Positions 52,801 through 61,576 of a stretch of 64,000 nucleotides of DNA are shown here, one piece after another (positions within the stretch are counted from its first letter, which is position 1; every line of letters begins with the position of its first letter). The DNA lies in contig CAUAGM010000001.1 of NCBI GenBank assembly GCA_958428545.1, positions 124,001 through 188,000 of the forward strand, read 5' to 3'. The stretch is from an uncultured Arcanobacterium sp. GTDB taxonomy: Bacteria > Actinomycetota > Actinomycetes > Actinomycetales > Actinomycetaceae. Position numbers and translations under genes: made by a program. Below the pieces are notes generated by a model. The model did no database searches. It worked only from the letters and a program-made list of their open reading frames with translations, and had not been told where the DNA came from.

Positions 52801-53609
52801 TCGTCAACCGTAAGTTTATTTTCGCGCCCTCGAGCTACGATCTCCTCGTAGGCTGCATGAAATTCGCTGAACGTGAGTGTATCGGCTTTTTTGATATTCG
52901 GCACCACCAGCGTGCGCGATCCGTCTGATGTGGTTACGTCGATTGCTAGGCCAAGATTAACGTGCGCTGGCTTTATGAGCGTTGGTCTGCCAGAATCGTC
53001 AATTTTATAGGAGTAGTTCATCTGTGGCATTTCGCTGAGTGCTTCAACCATCGCATAGGCGATGATGTGTGTAAACGAAACTTTTACTCCCGTCGTATTG
53101 GCAAGATATTTATTCATCACGATGCGGTTATCAAACATGATTCGTGCGGGAAGTGAACGAACCGTCGTCGCTGTCGGAATAGTGAGTGAAGCATCCATAT
53201 TTTTTGCTAAGCCGCGTTCCATGCCTTTGAGAGCAATGAATTCGTCTTCTCGCGTGCTGAATGCGGCGTCTGGCTTCAGATCGTATTTTTTAGCGTAGGG
53301 GGTTTTCGGGGGAACGGCTGCAACGCGTGGCTGAGGGGGAAGGTCAGAACGGGTGACGGCGCCGTATTCTGCTTCATTGGCTGCGTGGGCTTCTTCTGTG
53401 GTGGTGAGCTCTTCTTGATACGCCACCCCTTGCGGTGCGTCTGATTCTGGATCTATCGGCGTGAGGGCGGGTTTGCCTGCTGCTTCCCATGCTTGGAAAA
53501 GAGTGATCCACTGTTTGCCAACGCTTGTGTGGTCTGATAAATAGGCTGCATATAAATCGTTGATAAATGCTTGATTTGGCCCGAAATCTTCAAATTCACT
53601 TATCGCCAC
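49854..53609 (-). CDS. kgd: Multifunctional 2-oxoglutarate decarboxylase/dehydrogenase (E1-E2 fusion)
   Basis: Central TCA-cycle enzyme of actinobacteria. The 1251-residue chain has an N-terminal FGPNQAFINDLYAAYL segment, a Pro/Ala-rich linker, an E2-type acyltransferase domain (~120-360) with the active-site STYDHRVIQGG, and a ThDP-dependent E1 domain (GRGHLIADIDPL, MAHRGRLNVLTNI, IHGDAAFAGQGVVAE, NQIGFTTSP). There is no lipoyl domain, as in other Kgd proteins. It starts with GTG at 53609 after AAGGAA. The SGNH-like and PfkB genes follow closely on the same strand. Confidence 0.96.
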   Translation of the reverse strand: MAISEFEDFGPNQAFINDLYAAYLSDHTSVGKQWITLFQAWEAAGKPALTPIDPESDAPQGVAYQEELTTTEEAHAANEAEYGAVTRSDLPPQPRVAAVPPKTPYAKKYDLKPDAAFSTREDEFIALKGMERGLAKNMDASLTIPTATTVRSLPARIMFDNRIVMNKYLANTTGVKVSFTHIIAYAMVEALSEMPQMNYSYKIDDSGRPTLIKPAHVNLGLAIDVTTSDGSRTLVVPNIKKADTLTFSEFHAAYEEIVARGRENKLTVDDYAGTTASLTNPGGFGTVHSIPRLMNGQGMIMGVGSMTYPPEFMGTPESRIARLGVSKVVHLTSTYDHRVIQGGTSGRFLRLMENKLLGLDGLYDRLFESLRVPYKPFSWEHDVEYDPENELGKPARISNFIHAYRSRGHLIADIDPLSFHIRRHPDLELKNYGLTIWDLNRSFPVDGFAGKDRMTLQEICEQLRESYCRTVGFEYMHIQDPVQRTWFQTRLERPSQPMDKSAHIAIMRKLNEAEAFETFLQTKYVGQKRFSLEGGESLIPALSMILYGAVQDGYRSSAIGMAHRGRLNVLTNIAGKSYKQIFSEFDGIYDASSQQGTGDVKYHLGTGGIYTTLDGTGSIPIYVGANPSHLEAADGVIEGVVRAKEDRFADQDRAEAGAGEQPFDVLPIIIHGDAAFAGQGVVAEVLNYSNLPAYRVGGTIHIIVNNQIGFTTSPSSARSSHYATDVAKGLQVPIFHVNGDDPEAVARVSKLAYEYRHEFHKDVIVDIVCYRKRGHNEGDDPSMTQPIMYSLVDKKKSPRELFKESLLGRGILTPEEADQIEQSYHTILDEAFTEVREAEAAVERGEKTAGMALGLTKAQTADAAPEKQWASAVPLEVIQRIGDAHSNPPEGFALHKKIAQLFERRTKMAYEGSIDWGFAELLAFGSLLIEGVPIRMSGQDSRRGTFVQRQCVAHSIETGEEWTPIAHLTENQAQLNIYDSSLSEYSVLAFEYGYSVERPDALVLWEAQFGDFANGAQTIIDEFVSSAETKWNQNSSLVMLLPHGYEGQGPDHSSARIERYLALCADSNMTVAQPSTPANHFHLLRRQAYTRPRRPLIAISPKQLLRRKGVTSSVEEFTSGAFRPVIGETNGNVHDVQRVILCTGRIYYDLAEKRDHDNRLDTAIVRLEQLYPHPVEELRAELNKYPGAQILWVQDEPGNMGAWGHLALEMFPPMGLWVHKISRPNSAAPSTGLSGMHKAQIEEILNAAFNS

Positions 53610-53703
53610 AATGTTTCCTTATTTGCCGAGGTGAGTATATTGGCGCAGCAGTGAATATACGCTCACCGCTAAGCTCTACCCTTATATCTTAGTGACTAAG
53701 GTC

Positions 53704-53727
53704 CTAGCGGTCTAGCGGTTTAGCGGA
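53704..53727. repeat. Triplicated 8-base repeat CTAGCGGT
   Basis: Three head-to-tail copies (the third TTAGCGGA) in the region between divergent kgd and the first CNNM gene. Near it, GGTGAG...CTCACC arms (about 53630-53675) form an imperfect palindrome. Either could be a regulatory site. Confidence 0.4.
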
Positions 53728-53845
53728 TGTGTTGAGGCAATTCTCGGGCATGGAAGTTTGTGCTTGTAATGCTAGGATGAAAGTGTAACTGTATATTGCA
53801 GAAGCAGATCGTATGTGCATGCCTAGAGTTAAGTGGTGAGATTTT

Positions 53846-55213
53846 TTGATATACGACCTCCTGATGATTGCGATTGGTGTGCTCCTGACGGCGGGCACAG
53901 CGCTTTTTGTGGCTGCTGAGTTTGCCTTTGTTGCGCTTGACCCAGCCACTATTGATTCCAAAGCTGACGAGGGTGATCGGTATGCGCAGCGCGTAGCGCC
54001 AAACCTGCATCATATTTCTCTGTATCTTTCTGCCTGCCAGGTGGGTATTACTCTCACCACTATTTTGCTTGGTTATGTGGCTCAAGCTCCTTTGCAAGAT
54101 GTGTTTGAGCGTCTGCTTGGCTCTGCTCCGCTTGCACAAACTGCTGTGGTCGCGATTGCTGCGGCGGTTGCTTTTATTCTGGTAAACCTTTTTTCTATGT
54201 TTTTCGGTGAGCTAGTGCCGAAAAACCTTTCTCTCGCCAACCCTTTGCGCACTGCGTCTTTTGTGTCTCGTCCGCTGCATGCGTTTACTATCGTTTTCAA
54301 ATTCATTATTGTGGCTCTCAATAACTCTGCAAACTGGGTGCTTGGTCTTTTTGGAGTGGAGCCAGCTGAAGAGCTTTCAGGTGCTCGCTCTGCCACTGAA
54401 TTGGCAGCTCTCGTGCGGCGCAGTGCGCAAGAGGGCACCCTTGATATGAGCACTGCACATTTGCTTGTACGCTCTATTGGCATAGGAAAACTCACTGCGG
54501 TTGATGTGATGACTGATCGCGGGCGTATGGATACTCTTTCCACAGATGCAACTGCGGCAGACGTCGTCACTCTTGCGAGAGAAACGGGCCATTCCCGATT
54601 TCCTGTGATTGGTGACGATCTAGATGATGTGCGAGGGCTTGTTCATTTACGCCGTGCCATCGCAATTCCTTATGAACGCCGCGCTTGCGTTGCGGTCACT
54701 TCCAGCTCGCTTATGGTGCAAGCTTTGCGTGTGCCTGAAACTCTCGAACTTGCCCCGCTTTTGGTGCAGCTTCGAGAAGAGGGGCTGCAAATGGCTGTGG
54801 TGGTAGATGAGTATGGAGGCACTGCAGGCGTGGTGACGCTGGAAGACGCTGTAGAAGAAATCGTGGGTGAGGTGGCAGACGAACACGATCGGGAAGAAGA
54901 ATCAGTGCGCCGTCTTCCAGCAGGTGATGTGCTTGTGCCGGGAAGTATTCGCCCAGATGAAGTTGATCGTGATTACGCTCTGCCCGTTCCAGACGATGGA
55001 CCCTGGGAAACTGTGGGCGGCTGGATCATGGCAGGGCTTGGAAAAATTCCGCAAGTGGGCGATGTGTATTGTGAGGATGGTGTAGCTGCTCGGGTGGAGG
55101 AAGTAGATGGGCGGCGCGTGGCAACGGTGCGTTTGAGAGCCGTTGCTGACGATAATAAGGAGGATAGTGCCGCTATATTTGCTCGGTTCTCTGATGAAGG
55201 GGGTGAACGATGA
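53846..55213 (+). CDS. CNNM/CBS-domain membrane protein (hemolysin C-like)
   Basis: 455 residues. An N-terminal CNNM transmembrane domain with four helices (AAEFAFVALDPATID, ACQVGITLTTILLGY, FFGELVPKNLSLANP) is followed by two CBS domains (~200-330) and a C-terminal CorC/HlyC domain (DEYGGTAGVVTLEDAVEEIVGEV). Related proteins handle magnesium or cobalt; a haemolytic role is not implied. The start is uncertain: TTG at 53846 after GTGGTGAG, or ATG at 53864. It overlaps its paralogue by 4 bases. Confidence 0.85.
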   Translation: MIYDLLMIAIGVLLTAGTALFVAAEFAFVALDPATIDSKADEGDRYAQRVAPNLHHISLYLSACQVGITLTTILLGYVAQAPLQDVFERLLGSAPLAQTAVVAIAAAVAFILVNLFSMFFGELVPKNLSLANPLRTASFVSRPLHAFTIVFKFIIVALNNSANWVLGLFGVEPAEELSGARSATELAALVRRSAQEGTLDMSTAHLLVRSIGIGKLTAVDVMTDRGRMDTLSTDATAADVVTLARETGHSRFPVIGDDLDDVRGLVHLRRAIAIPYERRACVAVTSSSLMVQALRVPETLELAPLLVQLREEGLQMAVVVDEYGGTAGVVTLEDAVEEIVGEVADEHDREEESVRRLPAGDVLVPGSIRPDEVDRDYALPVPDDGPWETVGGWIMAGLGKIPQVGDVYCEDGVAARVEEVDGRRVATVRLRAVADDNKEDSAAIFARFSDEGGER

Positions 55214-56253
55214 ATACGTGGGCTGCATTGCTGATAACGTTGCTTTTACTGATTGGCAACGCTTATTTTGTAGGCTCTGAATTTGCTGTGATGGGTGCGC
55301 GGCGCTCTCGTATTGAGCCGTTGGTTGAGCAGGGAAAACGCGGCGCAAAAACGGTGATTTATGCTCTTGAAAATCTCACGCTCATGCTCGCAACGTGCCA
55401 GCTCGGCGTCACCATCTGTTCGGTTGCTTTAGGTGCAATTAGTGAGCCTGCTATCGCTCATCTTATCGAGGTGCCGCTGGAGTTTCTTCACGTGCCGCAC
55501 CAGCTCACGCATCCGATTGCATTTGTGCTGGCGCTTCTCTTAGTTGTTTTTTTACACGTTGTGCTGGGGGAGATGGTGCCTAAAAACATCGCCATCACAA
55601 CTCCCGAGAGAGCTGCACTGCTTTTTATGCCTGCGCTCGTCGTATTCTCAAAAATTTTCTACCCAGTGGTGGCGAGCTTAAACTGGCTCTCGGTTCATGT
55701 GATCCGCCTTCTTGGCGTAGAGCCTAAAGATGAAGTGACTTCTGCGTTCACTGCAGATGAAGTAGCATCAATCGTTGAGGTGAGTGAAGCGGCAGGGGTG
55801 CTCCATGCTGATGTGGATTTGCTTTCTGGTGCGCTAGAATTTTCAGAGCATACCGCTCGCGATGTGATGGTTCCTCTTGATGATTTGGCGAGTGTGCCGT
55901 GGACGATTTCAGTACAAGATTTCGAAGAGTTAGCTGGAAAGACGGGTTTCTCTCGCTTTCCTCTCCTTGATAAATCAGGAGTTCCTCGCGGGTATCTGCA
56001 CGTGAAAGATATTTTGGATGTGCCAGATTTTCGGCGCACTGAGCCTGTTCCCTCTCGCAGGATTCGTCCACTTCCGATTGTGTGCGCAAGCGTGGAAGTG
56101 GAAAACGCGCTGCGTACAATGCAAAATGCTCGCACGCATATGGCAAGAGTGGTAGATGACAGCAATTTCGAGCATATACTTGGTGTGATTTTTCTTGAAG
56201 ATATTTTGGAAGAGCTTGTGGGTGAAGTGCGAGATGCCATGCAGCGCGGGTGA
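55210..56253 (+). CDS. CNNM/CBS-domain membrane protein, paralogue
   Basis: 347 residues. It has the CNNM helices (GSEFAVMGARRSRIE, ATCQLGVTICSVALG, VLGEMVPKNIAITTPE) and two CBS domains with the VFLEDILEELVGEVRD end, but lacks the C-terminal CorC domain present in its upstream partner. The ATGA overlap points to a two-component complex, a common actinobacterial arrangement. Probably an ion transporter or its regulator. Confidence 0.87.
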   Translation: MNTWAALLITLLLLIGNAYFVGSEFAVMGARRSRIEPLVEQGKRGAKTVIYALENLTLMLATCQLGVTICSVALGAISEPAIAHLIEVPLEFLHVPHQLTHPIAFVLALLLVVFLHVVLGEMVPKNIAITTPERAALLFMPALVVFSKIFYPVVASLNWLSVHVIRLLGVEPKDEVTSAFTADEVASIVEVSEAAGVLHADVDLLSGALEFSEHTARDVMVPLDDLASVPWTISVQDFEELAGKTGFSRFPLLDKSGVPRGYLHVKDILDVPDFRRTEPVPSRRIRPLPIVCASVEVENALRTMQNARTHMARVVDDSNFEHILGVIFLEDILEELVGEVRDAMQRG

Positions 56254-56497
56254 CGTATGTGCCAGAGCCGGCTCGTCAGCTCACAGCGCATCATTCACAG
56301 TTGTGATTGCCTGAGCGCAGCTGAGCAATTCTGGTTGCACAATTCCTAGCAGTGTGCTCGTCATTTACAGGGTGCTGGCTTAAATGTGAGCGCCTTGTGC
56401 GCCGTTTCACGATTCAATATATAACTTCATGTAGCGATTTTGTTATCAAAGCGTTATTATTTTCAGTGGTAAAGATCGTTGGCTAAAAGGAGATAGC

Positions 56498-57547
56498 GTG
56501 ACGCAAGAAGATTGCACAGAGCGCATTCGTCCTACGAGACGTGAGCTCCGTTTGGCTAGGCAGGCTGCCGAGAGTAAGCAACAGGCTGGGAGCGCGCAAC
56601 ATATAGAAGATAAGGGTGAGAATAGCTCTGCGGATATTAACGACACTGTCGTTTTGGAGCTACACTCTCAATCAATCTTGCGCGATAAGAAAAAAACTGA
56701 CGCTCGGCTAAAATTTGATGCTTCTTGCACGCGCAGACGATTTACTTCCCTTAAAAATATTCTTTGCTCAGGTATGAGCAACGGCAAGCATGTGATTACA
56801 GGCGTAGTTGTGGGGTTTGCCGTTGTAGCATTTGCCGTTGGATCTTTTTCTGTTAAGAACTCCAGCGAAGCTCAGGCTATTGCTGGTACGTCTGTGCTTT
56901 CCAATGAAGTGAAGACTAGTGAAGAATCCACACCAGAATCGGTGACTGCCTCGGAAAGTGGGCAGAGGCTTTCTAAAGCCCAGAAGCGTGCAGAGTCTGC
57001 TAATTCTATTGCGCAGGATTCTTCTGCTGTATGCCGAGGCTTAGCTGAGGGGGCGTCTTCAGTCGTCAGCGCGTATGTGCCTGATGATTTTTCGATGGTA
57101 TATATGCCGATGATGGAAGGGACGTATCGCATATCTTCTCCCTTTGGTATGCGTTCGCATCCTATTACTGGTGAGTATTCAATGCATCACGGTGTTGATA
57201 TGGCAGGAGCTGCAGGGACGCCGATTTATTCTGTTGCCGATGGTGTTGTATTGAGTGTTACCGCTGCTGGTGCAAATAACGGCATCGTCATTGAGCATAA
57301 GGTCAATGGAAAAGTCTTTACATCGTGGTATCTGCACTCCTATGCAGATCAAATTATGGTTACTCCAGGTGAGCGAGTAAAAGCAGGGCAGCAAATTACG
57401 AGCCGCGGTTCGGCAGGTGCGAGTACAGGAGCACATCTTCATTTTGAAATGCATCATGGTGCTGGAATGGATACTGAGGCTTCAGAGCCTTTGAGTTTCT
57501 TAAAAGATCTCGGTGCTGTTGATATTAGCCAAAAGTGTGCTGGCTAA
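56498..57547 (+). CDS. M23-family metallopeptidase, membrane anchored
   Basis: Probable cell-wall endopeptidase of 349 residues. It has a basic cytoplasmic segment (~95 residues), one membrane helix (~98-118), an extracellular Ser/Glu-rich linker and a C-terminal LytM domain. The zinc ligands are in HHGVD (His230, Asp234) and HLHFE (His313, His315), so it should be catalytic. The folded start SPFGMRSHPITG is typical. AAAAGGAG lies before the GTG start. Its end overlaps a longer open frame of the next gene. Confidence 0.9.
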   Translation: MTQEDCTERIRPTRRELRLARQAAESKQQAGSAQHIEDKGENSSADINDTVVLELHSQSILRDKKKTDARLKFDASCTRRRFTSLKNILCSGMSNGKHVITGVVVGFAVVAFAVGSFSVKNSSEAQAIAGTSVLSNEVKTSEESTPESVTASESGQRLSKAQKRAESANSIAQDSSAVCRGLAEGASSVVSAYVPDDFSMVYMPMMEGTYRISSPFGMRSHPITGEYSMHHGVDMAGAAGTPIYSVADGVVLSVTAAGANNGIVIEHKVNGKVFTSWYLHSYADQIMVTPGERVKAGQQITSRGSAGASTGAHLHFEMHHGAGMDTEASEPLSFLKDLGAVDISQKCAG

Positions 57548-57567
57548 GGTGGTATGCCAAGAATACT

Positions 57568-58356
57568 ATGGTACGGCGATTATGGCCTATCGGCGAGAAA
57601 CCGCGAGTTCTTGCCCATAGAGGTGGCGGGCATGAGGCATTGGAAAATTCTTTAGAAGCCTTTGCCATGATGGCAAGTAAAGGTTTTCGGTATATCGAAA
57701 CTGATGCTCATGCCACGAACGATGGTGTTGTAGTCCTCTTTCACGATAGTTCACTCGATCGAACCACAGATGGTACGGGGAAAATTGCCGATTACTCGTG
57801 GAAAGAGCTGGCTCGTGTGCGTGATTATTCGGGGAATCCTCTTGTACGCTTAGATGATGCATTGGAGCTTTTTCCAGAAATTTTTTTCAACATTGATGCA
57901 AAATCTCAGCACGTTGTTGATTCTTTGATAACGACGATAAGAAAAGCGAATGCCGTTGAGCGTGTAAGCTTGGCGTCTTTCAGTGAAATGCGCCTCAAAG
58001 GTATGCGCAGATCTCTTCAAGATGTGCGTTCATCGCTGGGCACAGGTGCAATCGCAACTCTTGTCGTGCTTTCTTATCTACCTTCACGTCTTAGTCTGTT
58101 TCTTGCAAAAATGCTCGTACCTTCTGTGAAACATGGCGTCGAGGCTGTGCAAGTACCTCTGAAGCAAATGCGTGTACAAGTGGTGACTCCTCGTTTTATC
58201 CGCTTGTGCCACGCACGAGGCCTGGCTGTGCACGTCTGGACGATTAACCATGAGGTGACGATGCGTGAGTTACTTGCGCAAGGCGTCGATGCGATTATCA
58301 CCGATGAGCCAACTCTCGCTCAGCAGGTAATCGATGAATATTGGCGCGGTGCATAG
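57568..58356 (+). CDS. Glycerophosphodiester phosphodiesterase
   Basis: Cleaves glycerophosphodiesters to glycerol-3-phosphate and an alcohol. The catalytic motif AHRGGGHEALENSLEAF, ETDAHATNDGVVVLFHD and HVWTINHEVTMRELLAQGVDAIITDEP define the GDPD barrel. It is 262 residues with no signal peptide; a mid-protein hydrophobic stretch (TLVVLSYLPSRLSLFLAKML) is unusual and may be a membrane-touching insert. ATG 57568 is preferred over 57535, which overlaps the M23 gene. Confidence 0.87.
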   Translation: MVRRLWPIGEKPRVLAHRGGGHEALENSLEAFAMMASKGFRYIETDAHATNDGVVVLFHDSSLDRTTDGTGKIADYSWKELARVRDYSGNPLVRLDDALELFPEIFFNIDAKSQHVVDSLITTIRKANAVERVSLASFSEMRLKGMRRSLQDVRSSLGTGAIATLVVLSYLPSRLSLFLAKMLVPSVKHGVEAVQVPLKQMRVQVVTPRFIRLCHARGLAVHVWTINHEVTMRELLAQGVDAIITDEPTLAQQVIDEYWRGA

Positions 58357-58466
58357 GCTTTTCTGAGAGTGCACAATTATGTTGGTTTATGTGAGGGATA
58401 TATGCCAGTAATCCCTGCAGAAGCCGAGGCGGATGTGCAGATTCTCGGTTGTAGATTGTGTGGCGG

Positions 58467-59807
58467 TTAGAAGCGTATCGCGTCAATTGGGCGCATACGC
58501 ACAGCTGTTGTTGCTGGAATAATCCCGCACAGTGCCCCTACGCTTGCAGAGATGAGCACCCCGAGCAGAGCTGCCTGCATGGGATACCCCCACGCAACTC
58601 CGCCTAAGTCAATCCCAGCTAGCTCGAGCGGAGCGCATCTGATTGTGAGAATCGAAGCGACAACGCCGAAGAATCCAGCAACAGTTGTTGCCACAACTGA
58701 TTCGAGGAATACAGAGAAGAAAATTCTCTTTGCTGAAGCTCCCACAGCGCGGCGGATACCGATTTCTCGCACACGGGTTTTTACCGTCACGATGCTGACG
58801 GTGAGCAGCCCGAGCGCGCCGAGTAAAATCACAATTCCTCCAATTGCTGCCACAACTGTTGTGATTGCTGTTTCTGTGCCTCTCAATCTATCAAAAGCTC
58901 CCTCGTTAAAGAGGCCGTTCACTTTATAGCCAGAGCCAAGATTACCCTGGAGGATTGCTGCAGATATTTTTGCAGCATCTTTAGCTTGGTCTGCTGGGGC
59001 GACGATGCTCAGCTCGGGTGGTCTTGGCGTGTAGTCGCCTTGTATCGGCGTGACGTACGGCCACGTGCCAGAATGCACGTAGATTTCAACGCTGTCGTGG
59101 ATATTGATGTTTTTGACGACGCCTACAACTGTAACTGCCGTTGTGTGATCTTTGCTCAGCCATATCCGAGGGTGGCTGGCAAGTGATGGTTTTCCGATTG
59201 CTTTCCATGCGTTTTCATTGATGACGGCAGGATTCATTTGCAGATTTTTATCAGAATCGATGAGAGATCGCCCTTCTTTAATGACGCGCCCGTAAATATC
59301 AAAAAATCCGGGAGTAACGCCGATAAGCGAACCGTTTTCGCCTGTGCACCATTCGTCGTAGCATTTATTGTAGTCAGGTGCATCTGGGTAGATTTGCTGG
59401 TTTTGCTTAAGAGTCCAATACTTGGCGTTTATTCGCTTAATAGTGGCTTCAGTTGCTGTGCGGAAATGCTCATATTGAGAGATGGCTTTTTCTCGACTGT
59501 TGGCTGCTTGGGATGAAGAAGCAGTGTTATCGCTTGTATCACTTGAACGGAAACCTTCTGCCGCCTCGTTAGTCTCGTTATTTTCATTGCTGTTCGTGCT
59601 TGTGGTGGTGAGTGTGATTGTGCCGCGAACTCCGTCATATCGAGCAAACATATGTTCTTCTGCAGCAGTTAAGAGCGAACCGAGAGCAAGCACTGTTGCC
59701 ATTGCCCATACTGCCGCGCCAACGCCGATAAGGGAAAGAATCACGCGGGCGCGATTGATCTTCACTTCTTCCCACGCCTCTATCAGTGCGCCAAGAAAAC
59801 TGGTCAT
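58467..59807 (-). CDS. ABC exporter permease (MacB/FtsX-like)
   Basis: 446 residues. One N-terminal helix (VILSLIGVGAAVWAMATVLALG), an extracellular MacB periplasmic-core-like domain of ~230 residues and three C-terminal helices with the FtsX signature TRVREIGIRRAVGASAKRIFF. A Ser/Asn/Glu-rich insert lies near residue 80. It forms a tripartite exporter with the two upstream genes and overlaps the ATPase gene by 4 bases. The substrate may be a peptide or toxic compound. Confidence 0.87.
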   Translation of the reverse strand: MTSFLGALIEAWEEVKINRARVILSLIGVGAAVWAMATVLALGSLLTAAEEHMFARYDGVRGTITLTTTSTNSNENNETNEAAEGFRSSDTSDNTASSSQAANSREKAISQYEHFRTATEATIKRINAKYWTLKQNQQIYPDAPDYNKCYDEWCTGENGSLIGVTPGFFDIYGRVIKEGRSLIDSDKNLQMNPAVINENAWKAIGKPSLASHPRIWLSKDHTTAVTVVGVVKNINIHDSVEIYVHSGTWPYVTPIQGDYTPRPPELSIVAPADQAKDAAKISAAILQGNLGSGYKVNGLFNEGAFDRLRGTETAITTVVAAIGGIVILLGALGLLTVSIVTVKTRVREIGIRRAVGASAKRIFFSVFLESVVATTVAGFFGVVASILTIRCAPLELAGIDLGGVAWGYPMQAALLGVLISASVGALCGIIPATTAVRMRPIDAIRF

Positions 59808-60541
59808 TGAGCGTCACCTCCCAGCGGTACGGAATCAACCAGCACAGATTCAGGTAGATGGGAGGCGTCATGCAAGATTCCATCAGCGATTTCATAGACG
59901 TGTGTAGCGCGCTGCGCCACTCCCATATCATGTGTGATGACGATAAGTGCGGCATTATTTTCTGCTGCTGCTTCTTCCAGTAAATCCATCACCATAGCTC
60001 CTGTATGCGGATCGAGCGCGCCAGTTGGCTCATCAGCCAAAATGAGTGTTGGCTGGCGGATAAGTGCGCGGGCAATAGCCACACGCTGCTGCTCGCCGCC
60101 TGAAAGCTGGTTTGGCATGGCGTGCAGGCGCTCGCCCAACCCCACTTTTTTGAGCATATCTGCCGCCAGCGAGTGACGGCGGAAAAGTTCAGTTCCGTTG
60201 TGGTAGAGCAGGGGTACTTCTACGTTGTTGAGAGCGTCACGGGTGGGGAAGAGGTTGAATTGCTGAAACACAAATCCAACTGAGGATCCTCGCTTCTTGG
60301 ACCGTTCAGCGTCACCAAATGTAAGAATATCGTCTCCATCCCATAGGTAGCTTCCGCTCGTTGGTTGATCGAGCAAGCCGATAATGTTGAGCAAGGTGGA
60401 TTTCCCTGTGCCAGAATGCCCCACAATCGAGATGTGATCGCCGGGATTCACGTCGAGATCTACTCCTTTGAGGATATGAAGATCTTCGCCGTTGGGAAGA
60501 GTGACTGTACGCGTGATATTGCGCAGTTCAAGCATTGCCAT
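59804..60541 (-). CDS. ABC exporter ATPase (MacB/LolD-like)
   Basis: 245 residues with Walker A GHSGTGKST, signature LSGGEQQR and Walker B LILADEPTGALD, plus the LolD-type LNNVEVPLLY segment. GGAG lies 7 bases before the ATG at 60541. It powers the permease encoded next and is 12 bases downstream of the adaptor gene. Confidence 0.92.
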   Translation of the reverse strand: MAMLELRNITRTVTLPNGEDLHILKGVDLDVNPGDHISIVGHSGTGKSTLLNIIGLLDQPTSGSYLWDGDDILTFGDAERSKKRGSSVGFVFQQFNLFPTRDALNNVEVPLLYHNGTELFRRHSLAADMLKKVGLGERLHAMPNQLSGGEQQRVAIARALIRQPTLILADEPTGALDPHTGAMVMDLLEEAAAENNAALIVITHDMGVAQRATHVYEIADGILHDASHLPESVLVDSVPLGGDAQ

Positions 60542-60553
60542 GAGAATCTCCGT

Positions 60554-61537
60554 TTACTCGCCCATGCCATACTTGGTCTGATCGTCTTTGATATCTTCTG
60601 GATCAATGCTTGGAACGAATTCCAAAACGGACGTTCCTTCTTCGATTCCGCCTTTGATTTCGACGTATTGACCGTCGCTTATGCCGATTTCTACTTTCTG
60701 GGCTGCGGGCTTGCCGCCAGGAGTCTCTGCAGGGAGGTAGACGTTGCCTTCGCGGAATCGTCCTTCAACGGCAGTGGCTGGGAGGGTGAGAGCGTCGCTC
60801 ACGGATTCGCCGGCGATTGTGAGCGTTGCTTTTAGGCCATCAAATACTGTTTGATCTGAGGGTATTGCACAGCGCAGCTCAGGGGAGGTGGTGCGAGAAG
60901 TTGTTCCTCCAGACTGTGTGGTAGATGTAATACTCGCTGTGCGCAGACCAGTGCAGGTAAAAGGTGCTGGGCCATTTTTAATAGTAAGTGTTGCTTCGCT
61001 GGGAATCCCTTGCAGGCGGTAGAGCTTATCGGGAGTGAGCTGTACGCTGGCGTGGAAGGTGGTGGCTTCAATTTCACCTAAGGCTTCTCCGACAGAGACG
61101 GTTTGGTTTTCAATTGCATCTACGCGAACAGTTCCTGCTGTGGGTGCATATATGTCGATCCACTTATATGCTGTGCTCGCCCCTTCTTCGGGGTTGTTTG
61201 ATCCTACCGTTACTTCGCTGCGCACTTGGAGAATTCGATCTCCTTCATTGACGGCGGCGCCATTGGCAGTAAATATCTTGACGATGGTGCCTTCTGCTGA
61301 GGATTTGATTGGTTTGGCATCGTCACGCAGTACTGTTGCCTCGAACTCTTGCGTGTTTTCAATACTGCCGCGAGTCACTTCCACGGTTGGGAGCTCAAAG
61401 TTTCCTTGCCCGATAATTCCTTCGTTTTTTTCTTGATTGGGGAAGAAAGCTACTTTAATGAGTGCAATGGCAATGATCGTCCAGATAGCGATGCGGATTA
61501 TCTGCATGACGAAACGGCGGCGAGGGTGAGCGTCCAT
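60554..61537 (-). CDS. Membrane-fusion/adaptor-like protein of the ABC exporter
   Basis: 327 residues: one N-terminal membrane helix (IIRIAIWTIIAIALIKVAFF), then a biotinyl-lipoyl-like hybrid (SSAEGTIVKIFTANGAAVNEGDRIL) and beta-barrel domains with an HlyD/MacA-like ending (VEIGISDGQYVEIKGGIEEGTSVLEF). In a monoderm it would link the permease to the cell wall space. AGGAGAATCC precedes the ATG. First gene of the three-gene exporter operon. Confidence 0.83.
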   Translation of the reverse strand: MDAHPRRRFVMQIIRIAIWTIIAIALIKVAFFPNQEKNEGIIGQGNFELPTVEVTRGSIENTQEFEATVLRDDAKPIKSSAEGTIVKIFTANGAAVNEGDRILQVRSEVTVGSNNPEEGASTAYKWIDIYAPTAGTVRVDAIENQTVSVGEALGEIEATTFHASVQLTPDKLYRLQGIPSEATLTIKNGPAPFTCTGLRTASITSTTQSGGTTSRTTSPELRCAIPSDQTVFDGLKATLTIAGESVSDALTLPATAVEGRFREGNVYLPAETPGGKPAAQKVEIGISDGQYVEIKGGIEEGTSVLEFVPSIDPEDIKDDQTKYGMGE

Positions 61538-61563
61538 AGGATTCTCCTAGCTTCTTCGCAGTG

Positions 61564-61576
61564 GTTACTAAGTAAC
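61564..61576. promoter_or_regulatory. Palindrome GTTACT-A-AGTAAC upstream of the exporter operon
   Basis: Perfect 6+1+6 inverted repeat, 27 bases before the adaptor-gene start. Its position suits an operator for a repressor sensing the exported compound. No regulator gene lies next to it. Confidence 0.45.
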
